From positions 39,730,025 through 39,794,024 of the forward strand of contig CATQJL010000316.1 in assembly GCA_958299035.1 (NCBI GenBank): a DNA stretch of 64,000 nt, given 5' to 3'. Under the pieces are notes generated by a model. That model was not told the origin of the DNA, did not search any database, and worked only from the letters and a program-made list of their open reading frames with translations. Source of the DNA: Cylicocyclus nassatus (taxonomy: Eukaryota > Nematoda > Chromadorea > Rhabditida > Strongylidae). Position numbers and translations under genes: made by a program. Each line of letters starts with the position of its first letter. The first letter of the stretch is position 1. Positions 34,916-46,574 of this stretch are shown here, in pieces.

Positions 34916-36059
34916 TACTGTTCCGTCCTTGGTTTGTGCCCCAGTGTGATGAGTTATTGGGTGATTTTTTTTTATCATGAAGCAGTTCGTTCTTGTAAAT
35001 GAAGGTCTGTAAGCGGCACTTAGGGCATGTTAAGCAATTCTTTTGATACTGACGCATCATTTTATTAAGGTGATTTTACCATCTTTCTTGTGAATAATGG
35101 TCTGTAAGCAGCACGCAGACTTTGAGAAAATTTTCAGGGATTAAGATACATTTTAAGCGGTAGAATCATTTTCTTGTAGGAGTTCAAAGCAATACTTTTT
35201 TCCAGTGACGCTGTACATGACACTTAGGGTATTAAGGAAGCAGTGTTTTCGCTGCCGAAATCAAAAGCATGGGGCAATATTTTGGAGGGTTGCAACTTTG
35301 TATTTCGGTGGAATGTTGAAAATGTTTGGCCAAAAATATCTTTCAGGGGGGGGGGGAGGAGAGAACTAATTTAAACCAATGAATTACTTTATATTCTCCA
35401 AATCGCCAAATGCTGTGTGCCATGAGAATGTGAGGTCCACGCTCACAACAAGTCGAAAATGACCGAAAAAAAATCGAATAACAAGCTTTCAAGGAAGTCC
35501 ATGGAACCTTTCTCGGGATTTGAGAAAACTCTCATAGCCTTTACCTGTATTCGGCCACCAGGGCTTTGTGACCCAAAATTGTTTTATTTTTGTGAAGTAG
35601 TTTGGGCGACCTCCTATTATGGAAATGATGATGAAAAGAACTTTGAAGAGCTTTTTTTTGCAAGTTTTGAGCAGTTGGTCAAAAGCTTGCGGAGAATTGT
35701 GAGAAGGAAATTACGTGCTTTTCAAGTATATTTGCTTCTACTTTGTTCAATTAAAAATTACCTTCTACGGGCTTCATGAAGGGTCTTTCAAGCAAGTGCC
35801 TTATTTACCAAAACTCTTCTGGTGTTCTGTCTAGGAACCTTCAAACAGATTAGCGGTGTCAAAAATCAGTACTCTGAACTAGACACCACAAATGATCTGC
35901 CTGGTCCATTTGGTAGCGACCCTACGGCTCGCTATAAGATATAAAATATGTAGTTGAGTTTACAATAATTCAATTATGTATATTTACTTTCTTCAATAAC
36001 TTGTTATTTCGCACATATGCAACATTTTGTACAGACACTTGGTTATCGTAGCAGATTCC
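34916..36059. other. mostly non-coding; one unassigned ATG ORF
   Basis: An ATG ORF of 106 codons at 35,459-35,779 (plus) starts MTEKKSNNKLSRKSMEPF and has no recognised domain. It might be an exon but lacks clear splice sites. An 11-G run is at 35,346-35,356. The last ~100 bp is the 3' flank of the minus-strand gene ending at 36,060. Confidence 0.35.
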
Positions 36060-38644
36060 TTAGTGGTTCAGCTTGTTTTTGATCTTTTGCAAGAAGCTCA
36101 TCAACATGTCGACTGTGGAAGGCTCGGCATCGTTTTGAGGCTGTGTGACTGAGTTGTTCTAAAATAAATATTTTTTTACTATAGAACAGTAAGTTTTTTG
36201 AATAGTCTTACTTTGAGGCTTCGGAATTTGGCTTTCAAGCAGCAGACATTATGAGCGCACTGGTCATACTGAGGAAGGCAAATGCACGGAGTAGTCTGCA
36301 TGCCGACGTACATCACGCAAGTAGTAGTTAGTGGGTACTGTGTAGCTGCTGAAAAACAATAATTTCTTTTTGGGGGGGGGGGGGAGGAACAAAATGACCT
36401 AAAATTTCTGGAACTTACGCTGTAACTGCTGCTGCGGTGCCTGTTGTGGGATTTGCTCAGGCATTTGTTGTGGATACTGCTCAGGAGCGAGTGTCATGGG
36501 AGCTTCGGTAGTGGCAGGTGTCTCGGGTGCATATGTGATTGGCGCATAGGTCTGAAATGGTTTTTTTAATTTGATCTTGAAAAAAATTCTCAGGTGCTCT
36601 GATAATTTTCGTTATGGTAAAGTGGCAGTGAGGAACACACTAAATTTGTGCCGTAAATCATCTCTTTTTCACTGCCTTATTTGCACATTTTAACCTTCGC
36701 ATCATTTCTTGTAAATTGTCTCTTGTTCTTCCCGCAAGTTCGAGAAGAGGGGTAGTATTTTTCTTCTTTGACACTTTAAATGACGAGCTCAAAAAAGTCT
36801 AGATCTTTAAATGTTTTTATCGTATGGCTCCGCCTTCGCTATCACAAGCACAAGAGAAAATATCTTGCTTTTTCGCATAATTTTTCCTTTTTGAATTTTA
36901 GATTTTTGACATCCTTCTTCCTATAATTCAGGAACCTTACCTCTTGTACTGGTTCATGAGTCGTCATGGTCTCAGCAGCCAGAGTTGGGTATGCCTAAAC
37001 GAGATATACATATTATATTCGTATTTAGTGCATATTTCTTGCTTATGATTTTTTACTCCAAGGTACCTTTACCTTACATGAAAGTCTATGAAACGGGGTT
37101 GAATGAGGCCGAAAAAGGTAATGGCTTGACAAAATAAATAGACAAATTAGACTGCTGCAGACCGAATAATATATATCAACTCTACAAAATTTTCACCAAA
37201 ACACAGACGAAACGTTCCATAGGGAAAGCAAAGAAATAAATAAACCAAAAACAATTTTGAAGTTTTACAAAATTTTGTCAAGGTGGCTCACTTGCTGAGC
37301 ACCATCGCAGTTGCATTGGTATTGTGCTGATGCTGGTCCAGAGATTTGAATCATAACGCACTGACATCGGCCTGGATTTTCGGTGCCGGATGGGTTCTAT
37401 AAACTCTCCTTCAAGTTAGCAAAATCAAAAAGGTCACTGAATGTACCGGGTAATCGACCGGTCGTCGAGTTGTGGTGGTTGGGATAGTAGTGGTAGGGGT
37501 GGTTGTTGGATATGTTGTGTAGATCGGGTTGATCTAAAAGTTGCTGTTAGCCAAGTAAGCAACCACGAGAAAATATAAACTGTTCCTACTGGGCCTTGTC
37601 CATCTCCACATTGACACTGATATTGTGGATTTCCAAGGAAAACAATTTGCAGACAACCACATCTAGAAAAAAAATGAAATCCAGACTAATTCTTACATAG
37701 TTATGAATTAAATAATAAAAACATCCATTAGCCGATTAGTCTCTGTAAATAAACATCTCCCAAAATCTAACCTAGCTTGTCCTTGTCCTTGTCCTTGTGG
37801 GTAGATCTGAACGTTGTTCGTCAGTTCTTGAGCAAGATCAGCTTGTTGAATGTTCTCCATAGGACCATGACTTCCATCATCCTAGAAGCAACCCTTTCTG
37901 ACGCGAAAATCTTTTATAGATAATATGTCCAACCGCTGCTACCTTGGAACAACTGCAAGTGAGTCCTCCCGCAGCATTGTTTGGTATGCATTTGCATTCT
38001 TGTCGTTTGGTTCGGATTGTGATGGGACTTTTGATAGCCTAGAATTTGAGCGAACTATAAAAGTAAAAATAAGACCTCGAATTTTTGGTTAAACTTTGGA
38101 GCTTCAAAGCTCTTGAGGCAAGAAATGCATCAAAAAAAATTTTTCCGAATGTAATGAGGTAACCAAGAATCTGGATTTTTACTAGCCATTTGGTTACAGG
38201 AACAGGCAGGGTTTGGGAAGATATCTTTCGTAACAGGCTACAATGCTTAGGTGAAGTCAAACTTACGGCAACCTCTTACAGTATTCCTAACCCAAGCAAG
38301 TATGCTTTCTAGTAATGGTACAACATTAGATTTTATATCGACTTTTAACTAAAGACAATGCAGTAAACAAGGGAGAAAAGGGAGAATGTTAGTTTTTGCA
38401 AACGTTTTTCAGGAGCACATTCTGGTAACTCTTTATTTCACAAAATGAGCTGTATCAATAAAAATTATGCTGTTTTAATTCAACATACTATGTAAAAACT
38501 GTCACTTCTATGTGGCAGTTTTCACACAATATGTTAAATTAAAACAGTAAAACTGTTTTAAAAGTAAACTGTTAAAATTGTCACAACCACTCTCACCTCG
38601 GCAACACAGAATATTATACAGCACAATACCAATTTTCGTTGCAT
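36060..38644 (-). CDS. ten-exon secreted protein with repeated CxC...CxC modules
   Basis: Exons (5'-3', minus strand): 38,597-38,644; 37,943-38,038; 37,772-37,881; 37,590-37,662; 37,447-37,533; 37,292-37,396; 36,941-36,994; 36,419-36,551; 36,212-36,348; 36,060-36,158. They sum to 942 nt, 313 residues plus TAA. All introns are GT/AG and every phase agrees. A TTTCAG acceptor 2 nt before the ATG suggests SL trans-splicing. The protein has a signal peptide (MQRKLVLCCIIFCVAE), a furin-like site (RTKR at 25-28), then three CxC-x10-14-CxC modules at C31-C46, C86-C103 and C149-C168. A fourth Cys-rich module at C246-C272 has a different pattern. Modules are joined by Gly/Gln, Thr/Pro and Pro/Gln linkers (112-138, 192-239). 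The C-terminus is a short amphipathic helix. Probably extracellular (cuticle, glycocalyx or excretory-secretory). I do not recognise the family; function unknown. Confidence 0.87.
38470..38547. repeat. hairpin repeat in intron 1 of the CxC gene
   Basis: CTGTTTTAATT...AAAACTGTCAC is followed within a few bases by its inverse GTGGCAGTTTT...AATTAAAACAG. The arms are about 36 nt, with small differences. Probably a miniature palindromic element within the 558-bp first intron. Confidence 0.75.
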
Positions 38645-40460
38645 ATCTGAAACTGAATTGCAGTAATTAATATAAATCCTAAGAAGAAGTGTCCAGTAAG
38701 AATGTGAAGCAGGGTAACTGATGACGTATGTAAGAGCTACAGTATGCTGCAGGCGATTGTAGTGTCGAGTGCCGGCAATTCGTTTTCGGTGTTAAATACG
38801 GTTTGCAGGACGGGGGCCGGACATCGGCCCAGAGCGTGCTCCTTCGGCGCCGGAAGAGCTCGTGTTCCAAAAGACCAGCTGCAACAGGACAAAGTCTTCT
38901 CCGATGGCGAAGTGCTAATCGCTTGACGAACAACTTCCGATAATGGATGTGATGTGATGCTCTCGAAACTGGCTCAAAAAATGAAAGCGGAACAAATATA
39001 CTTTCTTGTGTGAGTTTGCGTTCTCGTCTCATGCGCAAACCAGCACTACCAATGAGATAAACATAAAATGTGATAAGTACCAAGAAATGGGCCTTGACCA
39101 GCAGTCTGTATTTACAACACCTTCATATCTTGTGAGAAAGAGATGCAGTTGTCACTGGTTGGAGAGAAATTTACGTCACACCGCCATAACTCAGATCAAG
39201 ATGGATAAATTCCAAATTCAAAAACAATCAACTCATTGTCAGCTCGACGTCGCCCATCTTTTGGTGCATATCTTGATATACGAATTATCTGTCTGTACAC
39301 GGTAGGTAAACGACGTAGGCAGTTTCCAGTGGCAGCTAATGCTTTAGTGTCAGTAATCAGCACACTATGTACCTCAGGCCTACCTCATTCTGGCAGTAAT
39401 CACACCAGAAGATGACAGGGGGATGTAAAATTTACAGTAAAAAGGCGTTTGAATCAGATATATCAGAATTTCATTTTTTGAAATAATGTTCAGGAAGATT
39501 CGCAATACACTAAAATTCAAAAAAATTACTTGCCATTACTTATCTCGTTCATTTTTTGAAAAGCCAGTTCAAACATAATCAGATTGTAAGTGTCGAATAT
39601 TGTTGTGCCGAACAGGTTTTTAGGTGGTCCTTTTATTGTCAGTACTCTTCGGCTTTACGTTTCGACGCTTTCGTCTTCATCAGAGGCCTGGAATGGTTTA
39701 AAGCTTCATCCGTAACTCCAGCCCAATTTTCATAATCAGATTCACAAAATTTTGAATATCACTTTGATACGAATAATTATGAATGAATTGCAAAGGAACA
39801 ATCGCAACAAACCGCTGCAGGCTCAAGACTCAACAGACTTTTTTTCGCTTAGTTATGTGACTAAAATGAAAACAGCTCAGAGCTTCTAGAGAGAAAACTT
39901 GTAAGTGAGTTACAATAATTCAGCTTCTATTGAGTTCTGAGCATGCGATAATCCTTCTTTCTCATTTCATTCGAAACCTTTGAATGATATTTGAATCAGT
40001 TTTATCTCTTTATCTCCGCTTTCAAAACATGAACATCCGATGTCGTAGAAAACATCATCTTAGTCATGGGGTTTTGTCCTTCTTCCTCATTCATCGGCTC
40101 TATCGTAGATATTTAGAGTAACGCTATCATATAAGCAATCCTTTTAGCATGTTTTCTCGTCTGCCAAATTGTCTAATATGTCAAGGATTAGACGAATACT
40201 CAAAATAAAATGTTTGTTAAAGCACATCTCGGTGCTCTTCTCAGGCGGCAACAAGCGTTTCATACTTTTTCTTCTTCATATTCGTTGCCTAGGTTTCTAG
40301 AAACTTCAGCATGCCATCAATGTCTTATTGCATCGGAGAAGAATATGAGATTATTCAGATGAGTGTTTATTCCTTACAATCAAGCTGGAGCTTGGATGGT
40401 CTAAAGTAAGAGTTAAAAAATGGTTTGTAGCTTTCTCTGTTCCTCATCTCTTTTTTAGGT
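38645..40460. other. upstream flank; one GC-rich ORF, otherwise non-coding
   Basis: A GC-rich ATG ORF of 60 codons at 38,744-38,926 (plus) ends KDQLQQDKVFSDGEVLIA-stop. Its composition differs from the AT-rich surroundings, so it may be an exon or a processed fragment; its family was not recognised. The minus strand is also open there. The rest shows no gene. Confidence 0.35.
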
Positions 40461-40655
40461 TCCAGACAGACTTCACGCGATTTGGTCGTTGCGACTCAAT
40501 CGCCGACATTATATTCATTTTCATTTCACATTCAAAAATTTCGGGCTGGAAAAGTATCACTACCGAAATGCAAGTTGATCGGCATGGAATGATGTTGTAA
40601 CAATGGTCTCGTCGCGATTCAGTCGCGACGATCAAATCGCGTGAAGTCTGTCCGG
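40461..40655. mobile_element. 195-bp inverted-repeat MITE
   Basis: The left end has CAGACAGACTTCACGCGATT; the right end is its inverse AATCGCGTGAAGTCTGTC. The arms are about 45 nt, continuing through GTCGYGACTSAATCGC. No ORF. Superfamily not assigned. Confidence 0.82.
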
Positions 40656-41426
40656 GGCCTTACGCTCCTTCCACTGTGACTCCCATGCTTCACTTGGAAG
40701 CCGAATAACATTCTGGCTAGCATTTGCTAATCATAACTTTCCAAAAAGTAGATGAAGATATTAGCAAATTAAGAAAAGTTCGAAGCTTTTGCAGTTTCAG
40801 TGTAAACGAAAGAATTACCGATTTGAGTATTGATGCGCAGTGATTACAATCGCTGCAGTAACTATGTATTCAGGCTTGGGCCACATTAGTTTTTATACAT
40901 TGTTACAGACTATTATGGCAGCACAACAGATCTACGAATCTTTGGATGTGGGACTTGACTGGAGAATTAATAATTTATCCGTGGTTTTCATCCTTAGCGA
41001 CGAACTGAAACTCTTGCATTATCTCTTCCTTACACTTTTTCCACCTTCTTCCGCCTGCTCCCACTCCTTTTCAAATATAACTTTTCTTTGTGAAACCATG
41101 CATGACCGAAATATAGATACAGAGAACTTTGGGGATTTTTAACCTGTGCTCTGACTTGAGCCAAAATTTATCGAAACCTCAGTTCCAGCATATTTTTTTT
41201 CTCTCATCTTGAATCACCATGATTTTGAATAGCTATGCCAAACAGAAGATGACGTCTCCGCTTCGGGATTGCTTGCTGTAGTGTTTCAAGCCGGACCACG
41301 TGTGTGTGTCAGAACTGGCTGTCCGAAGTCGCGACATTGAAATCTAACGCTGCTATTCAGCACTGAACACTATGTGCATACACATAGCGCTTATAGAGAA
41401 AACAATGACGCGCGTCGACGACCAGC

Positions 41427-42000
41427 GCTATCCTCAAACAGGATGCGCCTTCTCTTCGCCTTTATCCTGGAACAGGACTTCCTATTAACCTCACTGGTCT
41501 GAGCAATGCAAACAAAATGAATTTGAGGGAGTTTTTGCCTGAGGCAGAATTGGAGGTTCCAGCTTTGGAATCAGATTGCCAAGCACAGTGCTTCTTGAAA
41601 ATTGGCGTAGAAAGTAGGGATTGCATTGAATATTCCTTTAATGACTAGAGCAAGGTAGAGACTGTAGGAACAATCCATGTAATTTCATGCAATATTTGTA
41701 GGTAGAACTCAACAACGGTCAAAAATTCAGTCTCAACGAGTTCTACAACGTAAGAATTCTGAGTGAATTCTTCGTACTGCGTACGTGCTGCTCGATGAAA
41801 AGTCGGGAGTCGAGAAAATCGCCAATCAGCTAAATTATCATTGGACCAAAGATCGAATTGTTACAAATTTTCCAGAGACACTTGTCTATATTCGTTGAGG
41901 CATTCCCTTCTCATCTGTGAGATTCATTCCTTTTTTTCAGTCACTCCTCCAATAATCAGCTTGGACCATGAGTATTGCACTAATATTCTCGATAAATAGC
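41427..42000 (+). pseudogene. PAN/Apple-like gene fragment, apparently broken
   Basis: An open stretch from about 41,430 reads into SDCQAQCFLKIGVESRDCIEYSF, whose C-x3-C and C-x2-Y-x-F spacing resembles PAN/Apple domains of nematode secreted and cuticular proteins. It then meets TAG at 41,646-41,648, only 6 nt before a good donor (AAG/GTAGAG). The next exon, 41,702-41,749 (VELNNGQKFSLNEFYN, donor GTAAGA), fits phase 0. Two further short acceptor-bounded pieces (about 41,876-41,925 and 41,941-42,000) are open but do not phase cleanly. The stop and phase conflict point to a pseudogene, although alternative splicing or a sequence error is possible. Confidence 0.45.
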
Positions 42001-44068
42001 AAGTTTCCATACTTCAGCAGATTCTTGACCCAGTACATAGGTTAGGAAAAAGGTTCTACGCTTTCTACTGCTCGAAACGATTGGTACATACTTTCAGGCG
42101 ATACAAGTTAATGACAGGGAACGTTCGGGTAAAATTTATTTAGGATTTGTAGCGAAAAACGCTGAAAGATCTAATAAATACTACTCTCAGTCTCAAATAA
42201 GGTTTCGAATCCAGTCCACTCTTTTTGTGTGAGACGAAATTGCTAATCGGGTGTTTCTGAGATAGTTACGATGTTCTATATTGATTCAACATTTTGTTTT
42301 TCTTTCGAAAACCGCTCACTTGATTTCAAAATATTCCTGCGTATCTATCTTCATATTTTATCTCTATGAGAAATTACGCTCTAAGGGGGAAAGAATGCAC
42401 CGAGCTATGAAGAATATTCATCTCGCATTTGGAGTTCAATGTTAATGTAACGATGAAATTCTGCCATAGCGAGGCTACACAACTATGTAACACATTACAG
42501 ATTGTAGGATTCGTCAATTAGTTCTACTTTTTCGCCGACTGCGCTTTTTCACTTGTTCGACATCTAGCAATTTGTGTGTGAGAAATCCATAAAGTAAAGC
42601 GCCAGGACTGACGTCAGATGTAAAGAAAAAGAAAGAGTGACTTCCTCTTCTCCCTTCCTTTAACAACATACAAAGTTGAGGTATTTTGTACTGAAGCAGC
42701 TATGATCGATCTTTGATCTACATATGCATTTCGCGTGATCTAAAACAATCGATGATGTTCTGCTAGCTGTTTTTGAAATATGTGCTTTGATTTTTGCTTC
42801 GCCATCTTTCAATCTTGCATCTTTGAGATATTTATTTCTTTTTCGCCCAACTACTCTTTGATGCTGCCACATTCTCCTTATTCATGATCTTTTAATGACG
42901 TAAAATCATGTTTGCTTCCTGTGATTTCCTTTGCGCTGTTTTGCCCTACAGTTCCTAGCTTCTGTTAATTCTTACATTTCGCCTTGAGTGTAGGGAATAA
43001 AATACGGAAAAATTAGGTTTATTCTTCCGCATTCCATCTGAAAATGATGTAGAGCTTTTTTTCTCCATTTTCTTGGGTACTCCCACTAACAATTACCCTA
43101 TTTTCAGGTGTAAGAACCTCGCCCTGGTTGCTCTAAAGGCAAATTCGCCAAAAGAATTGGCACCCTCTACCATGAGCCCCCTCAACTGAGAAAATTGTTG
43201 GAGAGGGCAACCGCTTCGCGGGGCTCACGCGCAGCGATGGTCCCAGGTTTGCTCGCGTTTCGAGCAAAGGTACGGGCTTGGACACACGGTATAGCGCATC
43301 AAATAAGCCTTTATTCTTTACTGTATAATGGATGCAAAGAAAGTTATCGTTCAAATCTAAGGACGGCTTATCGCTTTCCTCTTTATCTACTGCATGAAGT
43401 CGAGTGGCCTTTCCGAAAATCTATCTGATTTGTCAATCTTAGCGATACAGACCGAAATGAGACCAAAAAATTGCCTACTAACGAAAAAAGAGCTTTGGAG
43501 CATGAAGCGCTTTAAATTGTATCGTGTGACTGGTTAGACTTGTGTTTGAGTTTCTGTGTTCTTTTTCAATGGCGAACCTTAAAAGTTAAAAAACTAATAA
43601 AATAAAATAAAATAAAATAAATAGACTACTCTTGAATTTATTTCTAAGCTATGAATCTTGCCTACCAATTTCAAATGCTCGCTGATGTACAACTGTTCTT
43701 TTGCTCAGCATATGTTTGTGTGCCTTTCTATGTTCAAACATAATCGCTTGACTCATTATTGCGAACGAATGAGTGCGATTAAACGCAAACTCATTTCCGC
43801 ATCTTATCGTCAGCAATAAATATATTTCGGGATTGCTGAAAGCAAAAACCAAAGTAAACAGGCTCTGCCGGCACTTCAAATGTTTATGTTGAGAGGATCA
43901 TCAGCGAAAACATCACCTGACCGACTACACCATGCAGCGAGTCTTCGCCAATCTTTTATCCTCATTTTTTATTTGTTTTTGAAAAAAAAATTATTTCTAT
44001 CCAGGCTCCTAGTGTGCTCAGAAAAAGTACCAGGCAAAACTCACCAATTCTTGAATGCGTGCCCCGAG
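42001..44068. other. no supportable gene
   Basis: AT-rich. A 70-codon minus ORF at 42,660-42,872 with an ATG (MWQHQRVVGRKRNKY) is basic but unassigned. An (AAAAT)n run lies at about 43,598-43,622. A GC-richer patch at 43,110-43,300 has no clear frame. Confidence 0.4.
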
Positions 44069-44303
44069 CAGGGCTCGAGGCACGGGATGGCACTAAGAAG
44101 TTCCAAAACGAAGTCTCCTTTGATCTCAAAAGTTTGTACGAAGTCTTCTTTGATCCTAAAGCCTAAACGTAAAAACCCTCAAAAAAGCGAGACATCGACT
44201 AGAAAACGTCGTAATTTTTGTATCTTGAGCACAAAAACGATATCCTCCTTGCATCCCAAAAACGATATTAGGCTTGACCCGGTGTCAGCTGTGTCGAGCC
44301 CTG
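44069..44303. mobile_element. hAT-type MITE (CAGGGCTC family) with 8-bp duplication
   Basis: It begins CAGGGCTCGA and ends TCGAGCCCTG. The flanks GCCCCGAG and GCCCCGAC (44,061-44,068 and 44,304-44,311) match at 7 of 8 positions. It contains ACGATATC motifs shared with the copies at 25,483 and 50,405. No ORF. Confidence 0.85.
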
Positions 44304-45117
44304 GCCCCGACTGTTTTTGACTTTGGAATTTCTCACGTATGATTTTGAGATTTCAATTTTCTAAAGCTCACGAATATTTTTTGTAAATTCATGTTTTACA
44401 CTGACGGATAGGAGGCGTTAGGTGGAGAAGGGTGATCCCCCTTTCTTAAAATCGGCTGCGAAATTTTCAAGAAAAGTTATTTGGTTATAGAAATGAAAGC
44501 AAAACTTTCTTGCGTAACTCAAACAAATTCAAAAAATTTTTGTTTTGGAACCTAAACTCCATACAAAATACTAATTAGTCTGTGCTCCATGATGGATGCT
44601 CAAGCCTAATTTTTTACATGCCAGCCACCGAGAATGAAGTTTTAGAGATGGTCATACAACTTTTGGAATTTATAGTTTAGTCTCAGAAAGTTGCACAGAA
44701 CCACTAGATTGCCGAATTCATAAGAAGTCACATAGCAGTATTCTGTACGTTACCTAACAGGCTTTGATCTTGAATGGAAATCGAGTGTCATATCATAAAA
44801 GAGTTCCTCTGATTCTACACTTATCCAGCGGTCACAGTGTTTTAATTGAGCATCAGGTGACGAATTTATCTCGAACTGTTTCTGCAGAGAATTTATCCTG
44901 TGATAAGCAAAATTTTCATACAAAATGAACCTTACATCGATAGTATTCTCGCGAGATGGAAGCTCGCTACAATGAAAACTGGAATAATCCATGCAAAAAA
45001 TTGTGCAGGTCTTTTGTAGACAAGTAACGGCCCTCCACAAATTTCTAGCATTGAACTCAAAATCGTATTCGAAGGGCTGCTTCCAAAGCTTCGTTCTCGA
45101 TGGCTAGCATATGCGAG
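44304..45117. other. no supportable gene
   Basis: AT-rich. The part near 44,400-44,560 loosely resembles the AT-rich body of the hAT MITE family. A 96-codon minus ORF at 44,750-45,040 has no recognised domain. Confidence 0.4.
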
Positions 45118-45732
45118 GTGTCTCAAAAAATGCGCCTACTGTTTGATTGTCAATAACCCTCTTCTCATTGAGTCTTTCGATAAGCTTTAGGTACTAGAAC
45201 TGGCTTTAGCTTAGATTCGATTACGGAGCGAATTACCGTTGCCTCTTCGTTACTGTACGACTAGGGTAGGAACTCTGAAGAGGTTTTTGCGTCATTGAGA
45301 GTCATATTTTACCTCTAAAAGGACTAAAGAAGCTGGAAACTTTTACGCTAGGTTAATTAGGGTCGCTGATTCCATTTTTTTCATAATTTATGCCAGATAT
45401 AACGTAATGACGGATTTATGATATTCGTTGAAAGTTTGATTAGACCATTCAGAAACTCTGCAAGAACGCGAAAACATATGCAGTGAACTAAGCATGCATG
45501 AAAATCTCTTTACACAAATTTTCAATTTTTTTTGGAATTTTTTTGAACGGCCCATCTCGCAGTGGCGCCGAATTCCTAGTGTAAATTATAGTAATGAAGG
45601 GAGATCGGTAATTCGCTCTATACTGTATATCTAAGCTGAGGCCGACTCTACAGAATGGTACCTAATTCTTTCCGAAAGAAATCATGACAAGAAAGTTATT
45701 AACAATCAAACAGAAGCACATTTTTGGGACAC
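45118..45732. mobile_element. Tc1/mariner-type MITE, copy 2
   Basis: The left end is GTGTCTCAAAAAATG...TGTTTGATTGTCAATAA; the right end, inverted, is TTATTAACAATCAAACA...CATTTTTGGGACAC. The terminal repeats are about 38 nt and imperfect. Related along its length to 15,600-16,178. No transposase recognisable. Confidence 0.75.
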
Positions 45733-46129
45733 TTTGTAGAAAGTTATGCATGAGCGTTTATCTTGTAGGGCAAGCCTTCTACTGATCTTCAAAAACAGTA
45801 GTGATTTCTGGGTTATACTTGAAATACTATTGCATTTCTTTTGAACTATGTAAGCAGGAACTTTTGCGCAGGCTTAATACATCAAAACTGAGATGATCTA
45901 TTTTTTGAAAATTCTTCGGAGGCACCACGCATTTTGTTCCAGAGTTGAAGGCTTGCAAATATTTGGGAAGCTTCTCAAAAAATTTTGTTTTCGCACCATT
46001 TTCTGAACCTAATCACCGAAAATGCACAGCTACATCACATCGACACTGAATGTTGTATATGTACCTATCATAGTTTTCAGTGATGAAGACTGATCCGAAA
46101 TTCTTTTCTCATTTGCAGTATACTTGGGT

Positions 46130-46375
46130 CCGAATCGAATAGAAATTCGATCATTCGAATAAAACATTCGAATATATTTGTATTCGAAATTCGATATTCA
46201 GAGTTCTTCCATTTTCGAATAATATTCGAAACTCGAATAATCAAAAAACGAGATTTCGAATATTATTCGAAAACTCGAATAATCAAAAAACGGGGTTTCG
46301 AATAGATTTTATTCGAATGTTTTATTCGAATGTTTATTCGAATTCGTATTCGCATGACTCCGTATTCAGATTATT
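46130..46375. repeat. ATTCGAA-rich array, left
   Basis: More than ten copies of the palindromic core TTCGAA, mostly as ATTCGAATA or ATTCGAAA, are spaced irregularly at 8-25 bp. A matching array lies at 47,993-48,175. Low-complexity satellite-like DNA. Confidence 0.85.
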
Positions 46376-46574
46376 CGACTTTGTTGCAAAGCCAACTGCT
46401 GAGTATCAAGCTCACTTCGTCCGCGTTTTTTTTCGCAAAACTCGGTAATGCATCTTTTGCAACCGGTATACCTTTGAACTGTATGGAGAGTCGCATTCTT
46501 CCGACTGCTTGCGACAGTAAAAAAATCATATGTGGATTTTAATTGTAGAAAGTAGAGCAAACCGTTTGCTTTTA

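Noticed and set aside
44750..45126. Minus-strand ORFs of 64-96 codons
   Set aside because: No domain, no splice-site support and ordinary AT-rich composition.
46130..46375. TTCGAA arrays as heat-shock elements
   Set aside because: The GAA/TTC spacing is zero and irregular, not the alternating 5-bp nGAAn arrangement of a heat-shock element.
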